Shown piece by piece: positions 7,816-16,858 of a DNA stretch of 46,281 nucleotides (the first letter of the stretch is position 1; the number at the start of each line of letters is the position of its first letter). The notes below the pieces were generated by a model, which was given only the letters and a program-made list of their open reading frames with translations, had not been told where the DNA came from and did no database searches. The DNA is taken from the NCBI GenBank assembly GCA_028284945.1, contig JANQQJ010000017.1, positions 1 through 46,281 of the forward strand. The letters are read 5' to 3'. Both the position numbers and the translations under genes were made by a program. The stretch comes from Alphaproteobacteria bacterium. Lineage in GTDB: Bacteria > Pseudomonadota > Alphaproteobacteria > SMXS01.

Positions 7816-7938
7816 TTCCCGGAGGTTGCGACCTGACTTGAGCGATCCTGAAACCCTGTCTTTACAATGTAAAATTTAGATTGAAATTTGCGCCCCGCTC
7901 CTCGACAATGCGGACAACTCAAACGAGGAGCACTCACT

Positions 7939-9294
7939 ATGTCAGCAGTCTTGAAAGAAGACGTCCCGGCCCATCTCAAGGGCAATGGCCGTCCCGTTAC
8001 CGAAGAACTTACACTCACCGATTTGAAGGTCACGGGAAACATCCCGCCCGAGCTTGATGGGCGCTATGTCCGCGCCGGTGCCAATCCGCTGTCCGGTCAC
8101 AGCGACCACCCGTTCCTCGGCGACGGCATGATGCACGGTGTCCGCCTGCGCGACGGCAAGGCGGAATGGTACCGCAACCGTTATGTCCAGACGCCGTTCA
8201 TCAAAGACCCCAGCATCGACGTGCTCGACATGTCCGTGATGATGGATATGAAATCGTCTAAGGCCAATACGCATGTGATCGGCCACTCGGGCAAGATCCT
8301 GGCACTGGAAGAAGGCCACTTCCCTTATGAGCTCGATGGCAATCTCGAGACGGTCGGTGCGACGGATTTTGATGGCATCCTGAAAGGGTCATTCACGGCC
8401 CACCCGAAAATTTGCCCGGTAACCGGCGAGCTTCTAGCGTTCGGTTATTCCGCGCTGGCGCCTTATCTGCGCTATCTGCGGGTCTCGGCAGACGGCAAGC
8501 TGGTCCAGACGGAAGAAATCACCGTCGGCGGGCCCACCATGATGCATGACTTCAACATCACCGAGAACAACGTGATCTTCATGGATCTGCCGGCCTGCTT
8601 CGATCTGAATGCGGCCATGAGCGGCGAAATGCCGATCCGCTGGAATGACGATTATCCGTCACGTTTGGGCGTCATGCCGCGCAATGGCACCGATGCTGAT
8701 GTCACCTGGTACGACATCAACCCGTGCTATGTTTTCCATCCGATGAACTCCTATGAGGATGGCGACAAGATCATCCTCGACGTCGCGCGCTTCCCCTATA
8801 TCTGGCGCGACTCGACCATGGACTTCCCCGATCCCGTGCTGTGGCGCTGGACCATCGACACCACCAAGGGCACCGTCCACGAAGAGCAGGTCGATGATCG
8901 CCCGGGCGAATTCCCGCGCGTCGCTGACGATGTCGTCGGATTGAAGCACCGCTATGGCTACGAAATGCGGGGCATGGAAGGTGCGTTGGTCGGTGACCCG
9001 GCCAAAGCCTCGGGCGGTATCCGCAAATATGACCGCGAAGCCGGTACTTTTGAGGACTGTGAATTCGGCGTGGGTCGCCTGGGCGGTGAACCCGTCTTCG
9101 CCCCTGCGGCCAACCGCCAGGGCGAGGACCATGGTTACCTGATGACCTATGTCTATGACGCTGAAACGGACCTTAGCGAGCTGATCATCGTCGATGCTCA
9201 GTCCATGGACGATGAGCCGGTCGCGCGCGTGCACCTGCCGCGTGTGCCGGGCGGTTTCCACGGCAGCTGGATCCCGGCGTCAGTCGTCGCTTAA
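7939..9294 (+). CDS. Carotenoid cleavage oxygenase (RPE65/lignostilbene dioxygenase) family
   Basis: A 451-residue non-heme iron dioxygenase of the carotenoid oxygenase family, which cleaves a carbon-carbon double bond of carotenoids, apocarotenoids or stilbenes into two carbonyls. All four iron-binding histidines are visible in order: H155 (FTAHP), H203 (MMHDF), H267 (VFHPM) and H441 (GGFHGSW). I chose the ATG at 7939 because GAGGAG lies 8 bases upstream; a frame 17 codons longer lacks one. A strong intrinsic terminator follows. The length is slightly short for the family but the fold looks complete. Cytoplasmic, no signal peptide. The substrate is unknown. Confidence 0.93.
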   Translation: MSAVLKEDVPAHLKGNGRPVTEELTLTDLKVTGNIPPELDGRYVRAGANPLSGHSDHPFLGDGMMHGVRLRDGKAEWYRNRYVQTPFIKDPSIDVLDMSVMMDMKSSKANTHVIGHSGKILALEEGHFPYELDGNLETVGATDFDGILKGSFTAHPKICPVTGELLAFGYSALAPYLRYLRVSADGKLVQTEEITVGGPTMMHDFNITENNVIFMDLPACFDLNAAMSGEMPIRWNDDYPSRLGVMPRNGTDADVTWYDINPCYVFHPMNSYEDGDKIILDVARFPYIWRDSTMDFPDPVLWRWTIDTTKGTVHEEQVDDRPGEFPRVADDVVGLKHRYGYEMRGMEGALVGDPAKASGGIRKYDREAGTFEDCEFGVGRLGGEPVFAPAANRQGEDHGYLMTYVYDAETDLSELIIVDAQSMDDEPVARVHLPRVPGGFHGSWIPASVVA

Positions 9295-9319
9295 ACAGCC
9301 CATTCATTGAATGGATTGA

Positions 9320-9349
9320 CGGGGCCGGGGAAACCTGGCCCCGTTTTTT
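9320..9349 (+). terminator. Rho-independent terminator after carotenoid oxygenase gene
   Basis: CGGGGCC (9320-9326) pairs with GGCCCCG (9337-9343) around a 10-base loop and is followed directly by six T. It ends 25 bases after the stop of the upstream gene. Confidence 0.9.
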
Positions 9350-9354
9350 GTGCC

Positions 9355-11343
9355 CTATTCGGGGCCGTAAACCGCGAATTCGCTCAGCGATACATATCGC
9401 AAGCCCCCGCTGCCCCCGGACAGACCGCGCAGGCGCATTGACGTGGTCGTCACGACATCGAATGTCAGGGCATAGGTGGCATAGGGCGGATGGTAGAACT
9501 CGCTATTGCCCAAATCAGGTTCCGGCTCGATTCGCAGACCTGGAACCGGCAACCACTCTCCCGACACACTCAGATAGTCAGCCGTCATGGATGTAAACCA
9601 CCCGCCGTCATTGCTCATATTGCCGCCGACAATGACGAGTGTGTTGATGTTCTTTTGCGTGTCCCACTCATAGCCGAATGATACGACCGATGCGTCTGAT
9701 GTCGGGACCGTGCGCACGTTTTCTGCCGCCATTTTCTGCCCGTCGCGCAGCAGGATTGTATCGGTCCCTTCCTCAACATCGGGGGCGATGACATGCTCGG
9801 CGGACAGGGCGAGGTTTTTGCCGTGGACGTGAAAGGCAAAGGTTTGTTCAACTTGCTGACCGGCGTCTTCTGCCATGACGCGAACCGCGTAAACCCCAGG
9901 CTCGGTGGGGGAGCCTGACAGCCGGCCACTATCGAATTGCAGTCCCGGTGGCAATGCGCCATCGACAATGCGCCAGACTGGCGCGCGGCCACCGGCATAG
10001 TAGGTTCTGTTGACCTTGTCGGTCATATTCAGATGTTGAACCGGCTCTGACGCCAGTTCCAGGGGCGGGGTGAAGTCGGCGGTGGCATTGACGGTGTACC
10101 TGACCGCGCCGTTTACTTCTGTTTTTTTACCGCCATTGGCCATGATAACGGCCTCAGCTTGCGCCACAGAGCGGGCGGCAATGTTCTTGAGGCTATCGCT
10201 GGGCAATCCGAAGCGGGAGCGGTTGACGTAACGGTCGTTAAACGGTTCGCTCCAGCCTTCAATCGGCATGAGAAGATCATCGGGTATGCCGGAGCGTCCA
10301 TGAACGACTCCGAGCAGGCCAATCAACGTTGCCGCTTGATTGTCGGCGTCAAACCCCATCGCGCATGCCAGGTCGAGGGTTCTTTGAATGTCGCCCTGGC
10401 CATAGAGCAAGGCCAGAATAGCAGCCGCGCCATTCAGGTTGGCGTTCCAGATCGTCTTATATTCGGCCTGGTGATAGTACTTATGCGCCATGGCCTGACG
10501 CGCCGCGCGCCAGTCTGTTGGATGTGCCGCGTAGAGCCGCTTCATGTCTTCAACCGTTTTGGTAAACCGGGAGCCCTCGGGCAGGGCGGCAGTCCCGATA
10601 TCGATCAGCCGGGCAATGTCGCTTTCAAAGAACGCCGCGGCATACATGGCGCCATAGTGAATGGTCGGCTCGATGCCCCAGCCATCGTTCGAGATACGCG
10701 CGCCCCAGGCGGATTTTGCAGCGGCATAGTCGACCATCCCCGGGGCTGTTACTGCCCAGATTTCGTTGACCAGTTGCGGGTCGATCTGGAACCAGTGGGC
10801 GTTGTTGTGTTTTGAGCCCGTTTCAGGCGGCGAATAGCCATAGGCCATCAGGCCCAGCGCAGCCCGGTTGGCAATCCAGACCCAGTTCCGCACATGATGA
10901 AGCCAGGCGGCCTTGATCTGCGCATAGGTCGGCTCAATGCCGTGCTTTTCCATCAGGTTCAAGTAAACGTATTCGATGTCGGTATCATCGTCCGAGAATG
11001 CACCACCCATCGCCCGCATGACGCCGGTCATGGACCCGGATCCGAAGTGTTGCGGATAGAAGGGAATGTCCCGGTAGTCATAGCCATAGGGAAAGGCGTC
11101 GGGGCCGGGCTCTTCCACGTAGAGATTTTCGTGCGGCAACCCGTAAATGTTGCCCGCCAGCTGGCCAAGCCAGGCGCCATAGATTTTGTCGTAAAGCACC
11201 GCTGCCGAGATCGTTAGCTCAACGGGAGCTTCTTCTTCGGTGTTGGCATTTGCGGCCTGAAGTACTGAGGTGTAACAGACCAACAACAAGGCGCCAGCAG
11301 TGATCAATCGGCTCTGGAGGAAACGGCAGTGGGGTTTGTCCAT
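9355..11343 (-). CDS. Secreted ADP-ribosylglycohydrolase-family protein with Ig-like and discoidin-like domains
   Basis: A 662-residue exported protein. From the ATG at 11343 there is a signal peptide (MDKPHCRFLQ.. to about LQAANA, residue 32). Residues ~45-390 match the ADP-ribosylglycohydrolase fold: YGAWLGQLAGNIYG, the metal-site FSDDDTD (116-122), and a later MGFDADNQAAT where relatives often have DTD. Next comes a putative-Ig (He_PIG-like) domain (ALPPGLQFDSGRLSGSPTEPGVY), and the C-terminal ~150 residues look like an F5/8C-type jelly roll. Export of such an enzyme is unusual because most act in the cytosol. Its substrate may be a glycoside or modified surface polymer rather than ADP-ribosylated protein. 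A frame 49 codons longer upstream lacks a signal peptide start. Confidence 0.82.
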   Translation of the reverse strand: MDKPHCRFLQSRLITAGALLLVCYTSVLQAANANTEEEAPVELTISAAVLYDKIYGAWLGQLAGNIYGLPHENLYVEEPGPDAFPYGYDYRDIPFYPQHFGSGSMTGVMRAMGGAFSDDDTDIEYVYLNLMEKHGIEPTYAQIKAAWLHHVRNWVWIANRAALGLMAYGYSPPETGSKHNNAHWFQIDPQLVNEIWAVTAPGMVDYAAAKSAWGARISNDGWGIEPTIHYGAMYAAAFFESDIARLIDIGTAALPEGSRFTKTVEDMKRLYAAHPTDWRAARQAMAHKYYHQAEYKTIWNANLNGAAAILALLYGQGDIQRTLDLACAMGFDADNQAATLIGLLGVVHGRSGIPDDLLMPIEGWSEPFNDRYVNRSRFGLPSDSLKNIAARSVAQAEAVIMANGGKKTEVNGAVRYTVNATADFTPPLELASEPVQHLNMTDKVNRTYYAGGRAPVWRIVDGALPPGLQFDSGRLSGSPTEPGVYAVRVMAEDAGQQVEQTFAFHVHGKNLALSAEHVIAPDVEEGTDTILLRDGQKMAAENVRTVPTSDASVVSFGYEWDTQKNINTLVIVGGNMSNDGGWFTSMTADYLSVSGEWLPVPGLRIEPEPDLGNSEFYHPPYATYALTFDVVTTTSMRLRGLSGGSGGLRYVSLSEFAVYGPE

Positions 11344-11517
11344 GGTGGTCGTACCTTGAAGGGATGAACCCCACCATACTAGCCCGGGCAATTTGCGGAT
11401 CGGCACATCAATTGTTTGCATGGCCAGCGAGGGCGACTGGCGCGGGACATTGGCTTTTCCTTGTCCGACTGAGCCGCTAGGCTTGGCCAAATGTGTTTAA
11501 ACGGGGGAGAACGATCA

Positions 11518-12294
11518 GTGTCTAACAATCCATTCATGCTCGACGGCGATGTTGCGGTCATAACAGGCGCCGGTAGCGGTATTGGTGAGGGCACCGCCCA
11601 TGTGCTGTCCAATGCCGGCGCGCGGGTTGTCTGCGCCGGTCGCCGCGAGGCTGAAATCGAACGGGTCGCGGCCGATATTCGAAATGCCGGCGGCGAAGCC
11701 ATCGCGGTTAAGGCCGATGTTACCGTAGATGAAGACGTTGAGCGTCTGATGCAGGCGGGCGTCGACGAATGGGGCCGGCTCGATATTTTGATCAATAATG
11801 CCGGTGGATCGCCTTTGCAGGCACCCTTGGTCGACCTGCCGCGTGAAGAGTGGGATGCGACCCTCGCGCTCAATCTGACCGCTGTCTGGAATTGCACCCG
11901 GGTTGCGGCGCGACACATGAAAGAGGGCGGACGGGTCGTCAATGTGTCGTCGATTGCGGCCGCTCAGATTGTCCCCACCAGCGGTCACTACAGCGCTGCA
12001 AAACGCGGCGTAAACTCGCTTACCGAATCCTTCGCCTTTGAACTGGCGCCGCGCATCCGCGTCAATGCAGTAATGCCAGGACTCGTGCCGACTCTCGTCT
12101 CCATGAAGGCCCTTAATTTGACAGAGGCGGACCTGCCCGCCTTTGCAAAACAACTCAAGGTACCAGCGGGACGGCTTGGCAAACCGGAAGATCTGGGGAA
12201 TGCGATCCTGTTTTTCGTCTCGCCCGCCTCCGATTGGGTGACAGGCGAGTGCATCAACGTCTCCGGTGGTGCCAATCTGGCAGGCTCGATTTAG
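11518..12294 (+). CDS. Short-chain dehydrogenase/reductase (SDR)
   Basis: A 258-residue classical SDR that oxidises an alcohol or reduces a carbonyl with NAD(P). Seen: cofactor motif TGAGSGIG, NNAG, catalytic Ser in VSSIAAAQ, and YSAAKRG (YxxxK). It ends in the usual INVSGGANLAGS tail. I prefer the GTG start at 11518 because GGGGGAGA lies 7 bases before it; an ATG at 11491 is in frame but without a site. An Arg in the CAGRRE stretch after strand 2 suggests NADP preference (inference). It stands alone, convergent with the amidohydrolase. Confidence 0.9.
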   Translation: MSNNPFMLDGDVAVITGAGSGIGEGTAHVLSNAGARVVCAGRREAEIERVAADIRNAGGEAIAVKADVTVDEDVERLMQAGVDEWGRLDILINNAGGSPLQAPLVDLPREEWDATLALNLTAVWNCTRVAARHMKEGGRVVNVSSIAAAQIVPTSGHYSAAKRGVNSLTESFAFELAPRIRVNAVMPGLVPTLVSMKALNLTEADLPAFAKQLKVPAGRLGKPEDLGNAILFFVSPASDWVTGECINVSGGANLAGSI

Positions 12295-12297
12295 TAT

Positions 12298-14037
12298 CTA
12301 TTCGGCAGCGATTGAGCCGAGCTGCCGTCCTTCGACCAACCGGCCGGGCAGGGCGCCTGTCGGCTCGCCGTTCCGCATGATCACTTCCCCGGAGACGATG
12401 GTCGCGATATAGCCGTCGGCATCCTGGGTAATCCGACGGCCATTGGACGGGAGGTCGTGCTCGACATGGGGCCGGTGAAGGGTGAGCTGCTCATAGTCGA
12501 TGACGTTGAGGTCCGCCTTCAGGCCTACGGCGATCCGGCCCCGGTCAGCCATGCTCATCATCTCTGCCGGCCGTTGGGTCATCAGGTGAATAAGCTGCGG
12601 TAACGGGATCCTGTCCCGCTCCCGGTCGCGTCCCCAATGAGTAAGCATGAAGGTCGTATAGGTGGAATCGCAGATCATGCCGTAATGCGCCCCGCCGTCA
12701 CCCAAAGCCGGGATGGTGTTGGGGTGGGTAATCATGGTGCGGACCGGGTCCAGCGACTTGTCTTCATAATTGGCGACCGCTGACAGCAGAACGGCATTGC
12801 CGTAATCTTCCAGCAGCAGGTCATAGGCGACCTCCTCCGGCGTCACGCCCTTGGCCGCGGCCAGTGCCTCGATGCTTTGGTCGGGCGACGGTTCATAGTT
12901 GGCGTCCTTGCCGAGCGGATAGATCGCCTGAAACTTGCGTGTCATCACCGGGAACAGATCGCCCAGAATGACAAGATCAACCGGGTCTTCGCTCAGAATG
13001 CGGGCGCGTGTTTCCGGCTTGCGCATTTCGACGACCCGCTCGGCAAGGGGAAGATGCGCGATTGCCTGATAGGACGGGTGGCCGGAGAACGGATGCATGG
13101 TCAGCTCTAACCCCAACAGCACACCCACGGGCCGGGGATATATCTGCGCGGTGACCTGTTCCCCGTTTTGGTTGGCCGCTTCTGTCAGCGCCAGCAAATC
13201 GCTCCAGGATTCTTCACCAAAACCCGCCTGAACCAGCGTGAAGGAAAAAGGAATGCCGGTTTTAAGGCTCACTCGCCGGAACATCTCCAGATCGGGCTTG
13301 GAATCCTGAACCTTGAAGATCGCCTGGATCACGCCGCCGCCGGCATCGCGAATACCTTCGGCAATCGCCTGAATTTCATCCTCGCCCGAATGCGCAGTTG
13401 GGATCACCACGCCATCGGCATTGGTGTGGTTGATGTTTCGTGAGGTGCCAAAGCCCACGGCCCCCGCCTCAATGGCTTCGCGCGTCAGAGCGCGCATTTG
13501 GACAAGGTCTTCTCGCGTGGCCATTTCGAAGTCAACAGCCCGGTCTCCCATCACGTAAAGACGCAATGCCGAATGCGGCAGCTGGACGGCGAAATCAATG
13601 TCGTTCTTCCCGTGACGCAGAACATCCAGATATTCGGGAAAGGTCTCCCAGTTCCAGGCCAGGCCCTCTTTCAGGACGACTTCCGGCATATCTTCGACGC
13701 CCTCAAGCAGGTTGATCAGTGCGTCGTGGTCTTGCGGTTTGCAGGGGGCAAAACCCACCCCGCAATTTCCGGTGACGACGGTCGTTACGCCGTGTGAGGA
13801 AGATGGCGAGCAGTGCTCTGACCACGTCAACTGACCGTCATAATGGGTGTGCACGTCGATGAAGCCAGGCGTGATAATCTTGCCGGTCGCGTCGATTTCT
13901 TCCCTGCCGGTCCCTGCGTAATCGCCGACCACGATGATCGCACCGTCTTTAACGGCGACGTCCCCGATAAAGGGTTCGCCGCCGGTGCCATCGACGATCG
14001 TACCGCCACGAATGACCAGATCAGCTTTGTCCGTCAT
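12298..14037 (-). CDS. Amidohydrolase family protein (D-aminoacylase-like)
   Basis: A 579-residue metal-dependent hydrolase similar to N-acyl-D-amino-acid deacylases. Seen: the N-terminal beta-sandwich start (LVIRGGTIVDGTGG), the metal motif HTHYDGQ (H63, H65), TGNCGVGFAPC, and the late LGDGGAHYGM with a metal Asp, followed by GRIAVGLKADLNVID. These enzymes cleave amide bonds, but this branch is often found with degradation genes and the true substrate is open. It lies 27 bases downstream of the Rieske oxygenase gene on the same strand, so the two form an operon. Its 3' end is 3 bases from the convergent SDR. Confidence 0.88.
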   Translation of the reverse strand: MTDKADLVIRGGTIVDGTGGEPFIGDVAVKDGAIIVVGDYAGTGREEIDATGKIITPGFIDVHTHYDGQLTWSEHCSPSSSHGVTTVVTGNCGVGFAPCKPQDHDALINLLEGVEDMPEVVLKEGLAWNWETFPEYLDVLRHGKNDIDFAVQLPHSALRLYVMGDRAVDFEMATREDLVQMRALTREAIEAGAVGFGTSRNINHTNADGVVIPTAHSGEDEIQAIAEGIRDAGGGVIQAIFKVQDSKPDLEMFRRVSLKTGIPFSFTLVQAGFGEESWSDLLALTEAANQNGEQVTAQIYPRPVGVLLGLELTMHPFSGHPSYQAIAHLPLAERVVEMRKPETRARILSEDPVDLVILGDLFPVMTRKFQAIYPLGKDANYEPSPDQSIEALAAAKGVTPEEVAYDLLLEDYGNAVLLSAVANYEDKSLDPVRTMITHPNTIPALGDGGAHYGMICDSTYTTFMLTHWGRDRERDRIPLPQLIHLMTQRPAEMMSMADRGRIAVGLKADLNVIDYEQLTLHRPHVEHDLPSNGRRITQDADGYIATIVSGEVIMRNGEPTGALPGRLVEGRQLGSIAAE

Positions 14038-14064
14038 CTTGTTCTCCGTAAGGGATGTGTTCCG

Positions 14065-15474
14065 TCAGCCATCCGAGGCTTCGCCCCTGGCGATCATGTC
14101 CCCGATCATCTGATGGGTGCGCCGTATCCGACCTTCCATATAGCTGGTGAAATCGACGACACGCGACGCGCTGGCGCGCATACCGTCCTGCACGTAACGA
14201 AGGTTGGATACATCCTGATCGAACACACGGGCGAGCAACATGCCAAGTTCTTCAGCCGCGTCAGTCACCGGTTCATCATAGTCCAGGTGTCTGACGGCGG
14301 CGGGCTTGGGCCGCGGGCCGTCTTTCGGTACCGGCTTTAAAAGGACGATGTCCATGATTGAACTCTCCGGATCCATGCCATCGGGCCGAAAGCGATAGAC
14401 AAGATTGGAGAACATGCCCGCCCAGAAATTGATATGGGGAAAGACGTTATAGGGCAGGGAGTCGGTCAGTTCGTTGTCACCGGCATGGGAATAGTCATGG
14501 CCTGTTTCGGCTGACAACATGTCGCGCAGCATCTGTGCCGCGAACGCTCGTGCGGTCATGCCCACCGGCACCCGCATTTCCGGGTTTGCCTCCGGATCGA
14601 CTCCCCCGCCCATGAAGGCGTTGAAGATTTCCTGTTCGCTGAGCGTTTCGTCAATATGCGGGCTCTGGACGCCATGCGCGGTGAACTGCCGGCTGACATA
14701 GTCGCTCGGGTGATCATATTGGGTGTTGATGTCGGCGCTCATCGGCAGGCTTTGCCGGTGGGTGCCGATGATGTGATGCGCTTCGATGAAGGCTTCGGAT
14801 GTGGCTTTCCAGTTGGCGCGCATCTTCTTTGTCACATGTGCGGCCTTGTACCGGTTTTCGAAATCATAACGCTCAAAGTGCTCGGGGATAGGGGCCAGCA
14901 CCTGTTCAAGGGAGGGACCATCATGATCCATATTCATGAAGACAAACCCGCCCCACAAGGCCACGCGGGCTTCGGGAAGGTTTAACGCCCTGTCGCGCCA
15001 TTGCGGCATATCCCAGTCGAACGGATTAGCGTGCAGCGTGCCGTCGGCATTCCATTCCATGCCGTGAAACGGGCAGCGAAACGTCGCGCTGGAACCGTCG
15101 CACTCTGCCAGCATGCGACCGCGATGCAGGCAGGAGTTATAGAGCGCTTTGATTTCATCAGGCGCGCTGCGAACGATGATGAACGACTTGCCGACAAATT
15201 CGTAGATCACATGGTCGCCGACCTCAGGGATTTCCTCTTCCCGGCAGGCCCAGTGCCAGACTTTCGGCCACATGTAGTCGACTTCTTTCTGGAAGAAATC
15301 GGGATCGAAATAGCGCGAGACCGGAGTGGACTCGGTGCCGATATCGGTGTCAGGGAGTTCCTTGAAGAACACAGGGGCGGGGACCGCATCGCGGGCCAGA
15401 ATTTCGCCATAGGTGTCACCCGGGCCGCGGTCTGGCCGCGCAGGATTTACATCCCGATTCACGATGTCATCCAT
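14065..15474 (-). CDS. Aromatic-ring-hydroxylating (Rieske) oxygenase alpha subunit
   Basis: A 469-residue Rieske non-heme iron oxygenase. The Rieske cluster site is complete: C115-L-H117 (SCLHRGRML) and C134-PF-H137 (CPFHGMEW). The catalytic domain shows EAFIEAHHIIGTH with the His pair expected to bind mononuclear iron (H234 and H239). No beta subunit, ferredoxin or reductase gene is adjacent, so electrons come from elsewhere and it may be a homotrimer. I chose the ATG at 15474 (MDDIVNRD), with GGGGA about 8-9 bases upstream; the frame extends 14 codons further. It is first in an operon with the amidohydrolase. The substrate may be an aromatic or betaine-like compound. Confidence 0.9.
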   Translation of the reverse strand: MDDIVNRDVNPARPDRGPGDTYGEILARDAVPAPVFFKELPDTDIGTESTPVSRYFDPDFFQKEVDYMWPKVWHWACREEEIPEVGDHVIYEFVGKSFIIVRSAPDEIKALYNSCLHRGRMLAECDGSSATFRCPFHGMEWNADGTLHANPFDWDMPQWRDRALNLPEARVALWGGFVFMNMDHDGPSLEQVLAPIPEHFERYDFENRYKAAHVTKKMRANWKATSEAFIEAHHIIGTHRQSLPMSADINTQYDHPSDYVSRQFTAHGVQSPHIDETLSEQEIFNAFMGGGVDPEANPEMRVPVGMTARAFAAQMLRDMLSAETGHDYSHAGDNELTDSLPYNVFPHINFWAGMFSNLVYRFRPDGMDPESSIMDIVLLKPVPKDGPRPKPAAVRHLDYDEPVTDAAEELGMLLARVFDQDVSNLRYVQDGMRASASRVVDFTSYMEGRIRRTHQMIGDMIARGEASDG

Positions 15475-15765
15475 GACCTGTTCCCCTTTTTCACGCCAAT
15501 CCATCCCCGGCGCCATCGGCGGTCATCTGATTATAGTCCCTCAGGGACGGCGCGGCGACTTCTATGGAAGCCCCTGCTTGAACGATCGCGTTCAGTAGAC
15601 CCCTAAGGCTGAATTGCCGACACATCGGAAATTTTCTGAGACGGATTCTGAACCTTGGGGTAAGTTTCACCAGCGCGCGGGGTGGGGGCAGTATCGGCGG
15701 TGCCGGTTGGCTTTGACTCAGTTGCTTGGACGTCTCGGTTAAACCTTAATCTCGAATAGAATCAA

Positions 15766-16788
15766 TTGCTCAGAAAGCTTCGTCATCGGATTATTCGGAC
15801 GGATTTGGGTACTGCCGCTGCCGCAAAAATCATCCGACAACAGTCCGCACGTCATTTGCAGAAAATCAGCGCAGTTAATCGCCGGGCCCCACCATCGAGG
15901 CATGCAGTTCTGTGCGTCTTTCCAATCCGGGACGAAATCACGCGATTACCGGACTTCTTGCGGCACTATCGCCGACTAGGCGTCGAACGATTTGTCGCCG
16001 TCGACAATGGGTCGAGTGATGGATCGCGGGAGTTCCTGGGCGGAGAACCAGACGTCGACTTGTTTGTAACTGATATGTCGTACAAAGAGTCCCGGTTTGG
16101 AGCGACATGGATTACGGGACTGGTTCACGACTACGGTGTCGACCGTTGGGTGATCAGCGTCGATGTTGACGAGCATCTCGTATTCGACGGCGTCGAAGAG
16201 CGCTCCATTCACGATTTGGCGGCCTTGCTGGAACGGGAGGGACGACGGTCACTGCCTGCGATCATGGTAGATATGTATGGCGCAGAAACGGTCGGCGAGA
16301 CGGTGGTCGATCCAAATAGCCGGCTGATTGATACGGCCCCGTTTTTTGACGGCACGGGGTACGAAATGACCAATTCACCGAGCCAGAGGGGCTCGGGCGA
16401 GCGCCATATCTACTATGTCGGCGGACCGAGGCGCCGCGTATTTCGAAAAGGTAAATCGCCATTCCACTCAGAACTTGCAAAGACGCCCTTGGTCAAATGG
16501 GATCGCGATACGCTTCAATATATGTCGCACGCGGTCTATCCCATGGCGCTCAATTTTGGCGCGCCGCGGGGTGCCCTGCTTCACTACAAGTTGCTGTCAG
16601 ATTTTGAGGCGCGCACAGAAATGGCGGTTGAAAGTGGCCGCTTCTATCAGTCTTCTGCTGAATCCAAGGCATACCGGTCGGTACAGGAACCGTCACAACT
16701 CCGCTTTCGTTATTCGGAATCGGTCCGGTACATGTCAAGCCAGTCGCTGGTCGATGCAGATCTCATGACGTCAATTTCCTGGCGATAA
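15766..16788 (+). CDS. Glycosyltransferase family 2-like protein
   Basis: A 340-residue protein of the GT-A type related to glycosyl transferase family 2 (PF13704-like). Seen: FPIRDEITRLPDFLRHYRRLG, then VAVDNGSSDGS and the acidic VDVDEHLVF that would bind the metal and nucleotide sugar. The start is uncertain: TTG at 15766 gives the longest frame and has no good ribosome-binding site. It is 70 bases upstream of the phosphodiesterase-like gene and in the same direction, so both may take part in modifying a surface polysaccharide or lipid. The acceptor is unknown. The ~290 bases upstream (15475-15765) show no gene, only a short GAACG/CGTTC repeat. Confidence 0.8.
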   Translation: MLRKLRHRIIRTDLGTAAAAKIIRQQSARHLQKISAVNRRAPPSRHAVLCVFPIRDEITRLPDFLRHYRRLGVERFVAVDNGSSDGSREFLGGEPDVDLFVTDMSYKESRFGATWITGLVHDYGVDRWVISVDVDEHLVFDGVEERSIHDLAALLEREGRRSLPAIMVDMYGAETVGETVVDPNSRLIDTAPFFDGTGYEMTNSPSQRGSGERHIYYVGGPRRRVFRKGKSPFHSELAKTPLVKWDRDTLQYMSHAVYPMALNFGAPRGALLHYKLLSDFEARTEMAVESGRFYQSSAESKAYRSVQEPSQLRFRYSESVRYMSSQSLVDADLMTSISWR

Positions 16789-16858
16789 CTTCTTTTTTTG
16801 GTAGCCTTCGTCTTATGGTTTTTACCGCGCCTTCCAACAGCTGGAGTAGAATTGCGAC

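Noticed and set aside
14519-15606. Plus-strand frames opposite the Rieske oxygenase
   Set aside because: No domain pattern; the minus strand has the complete Rieske motif.
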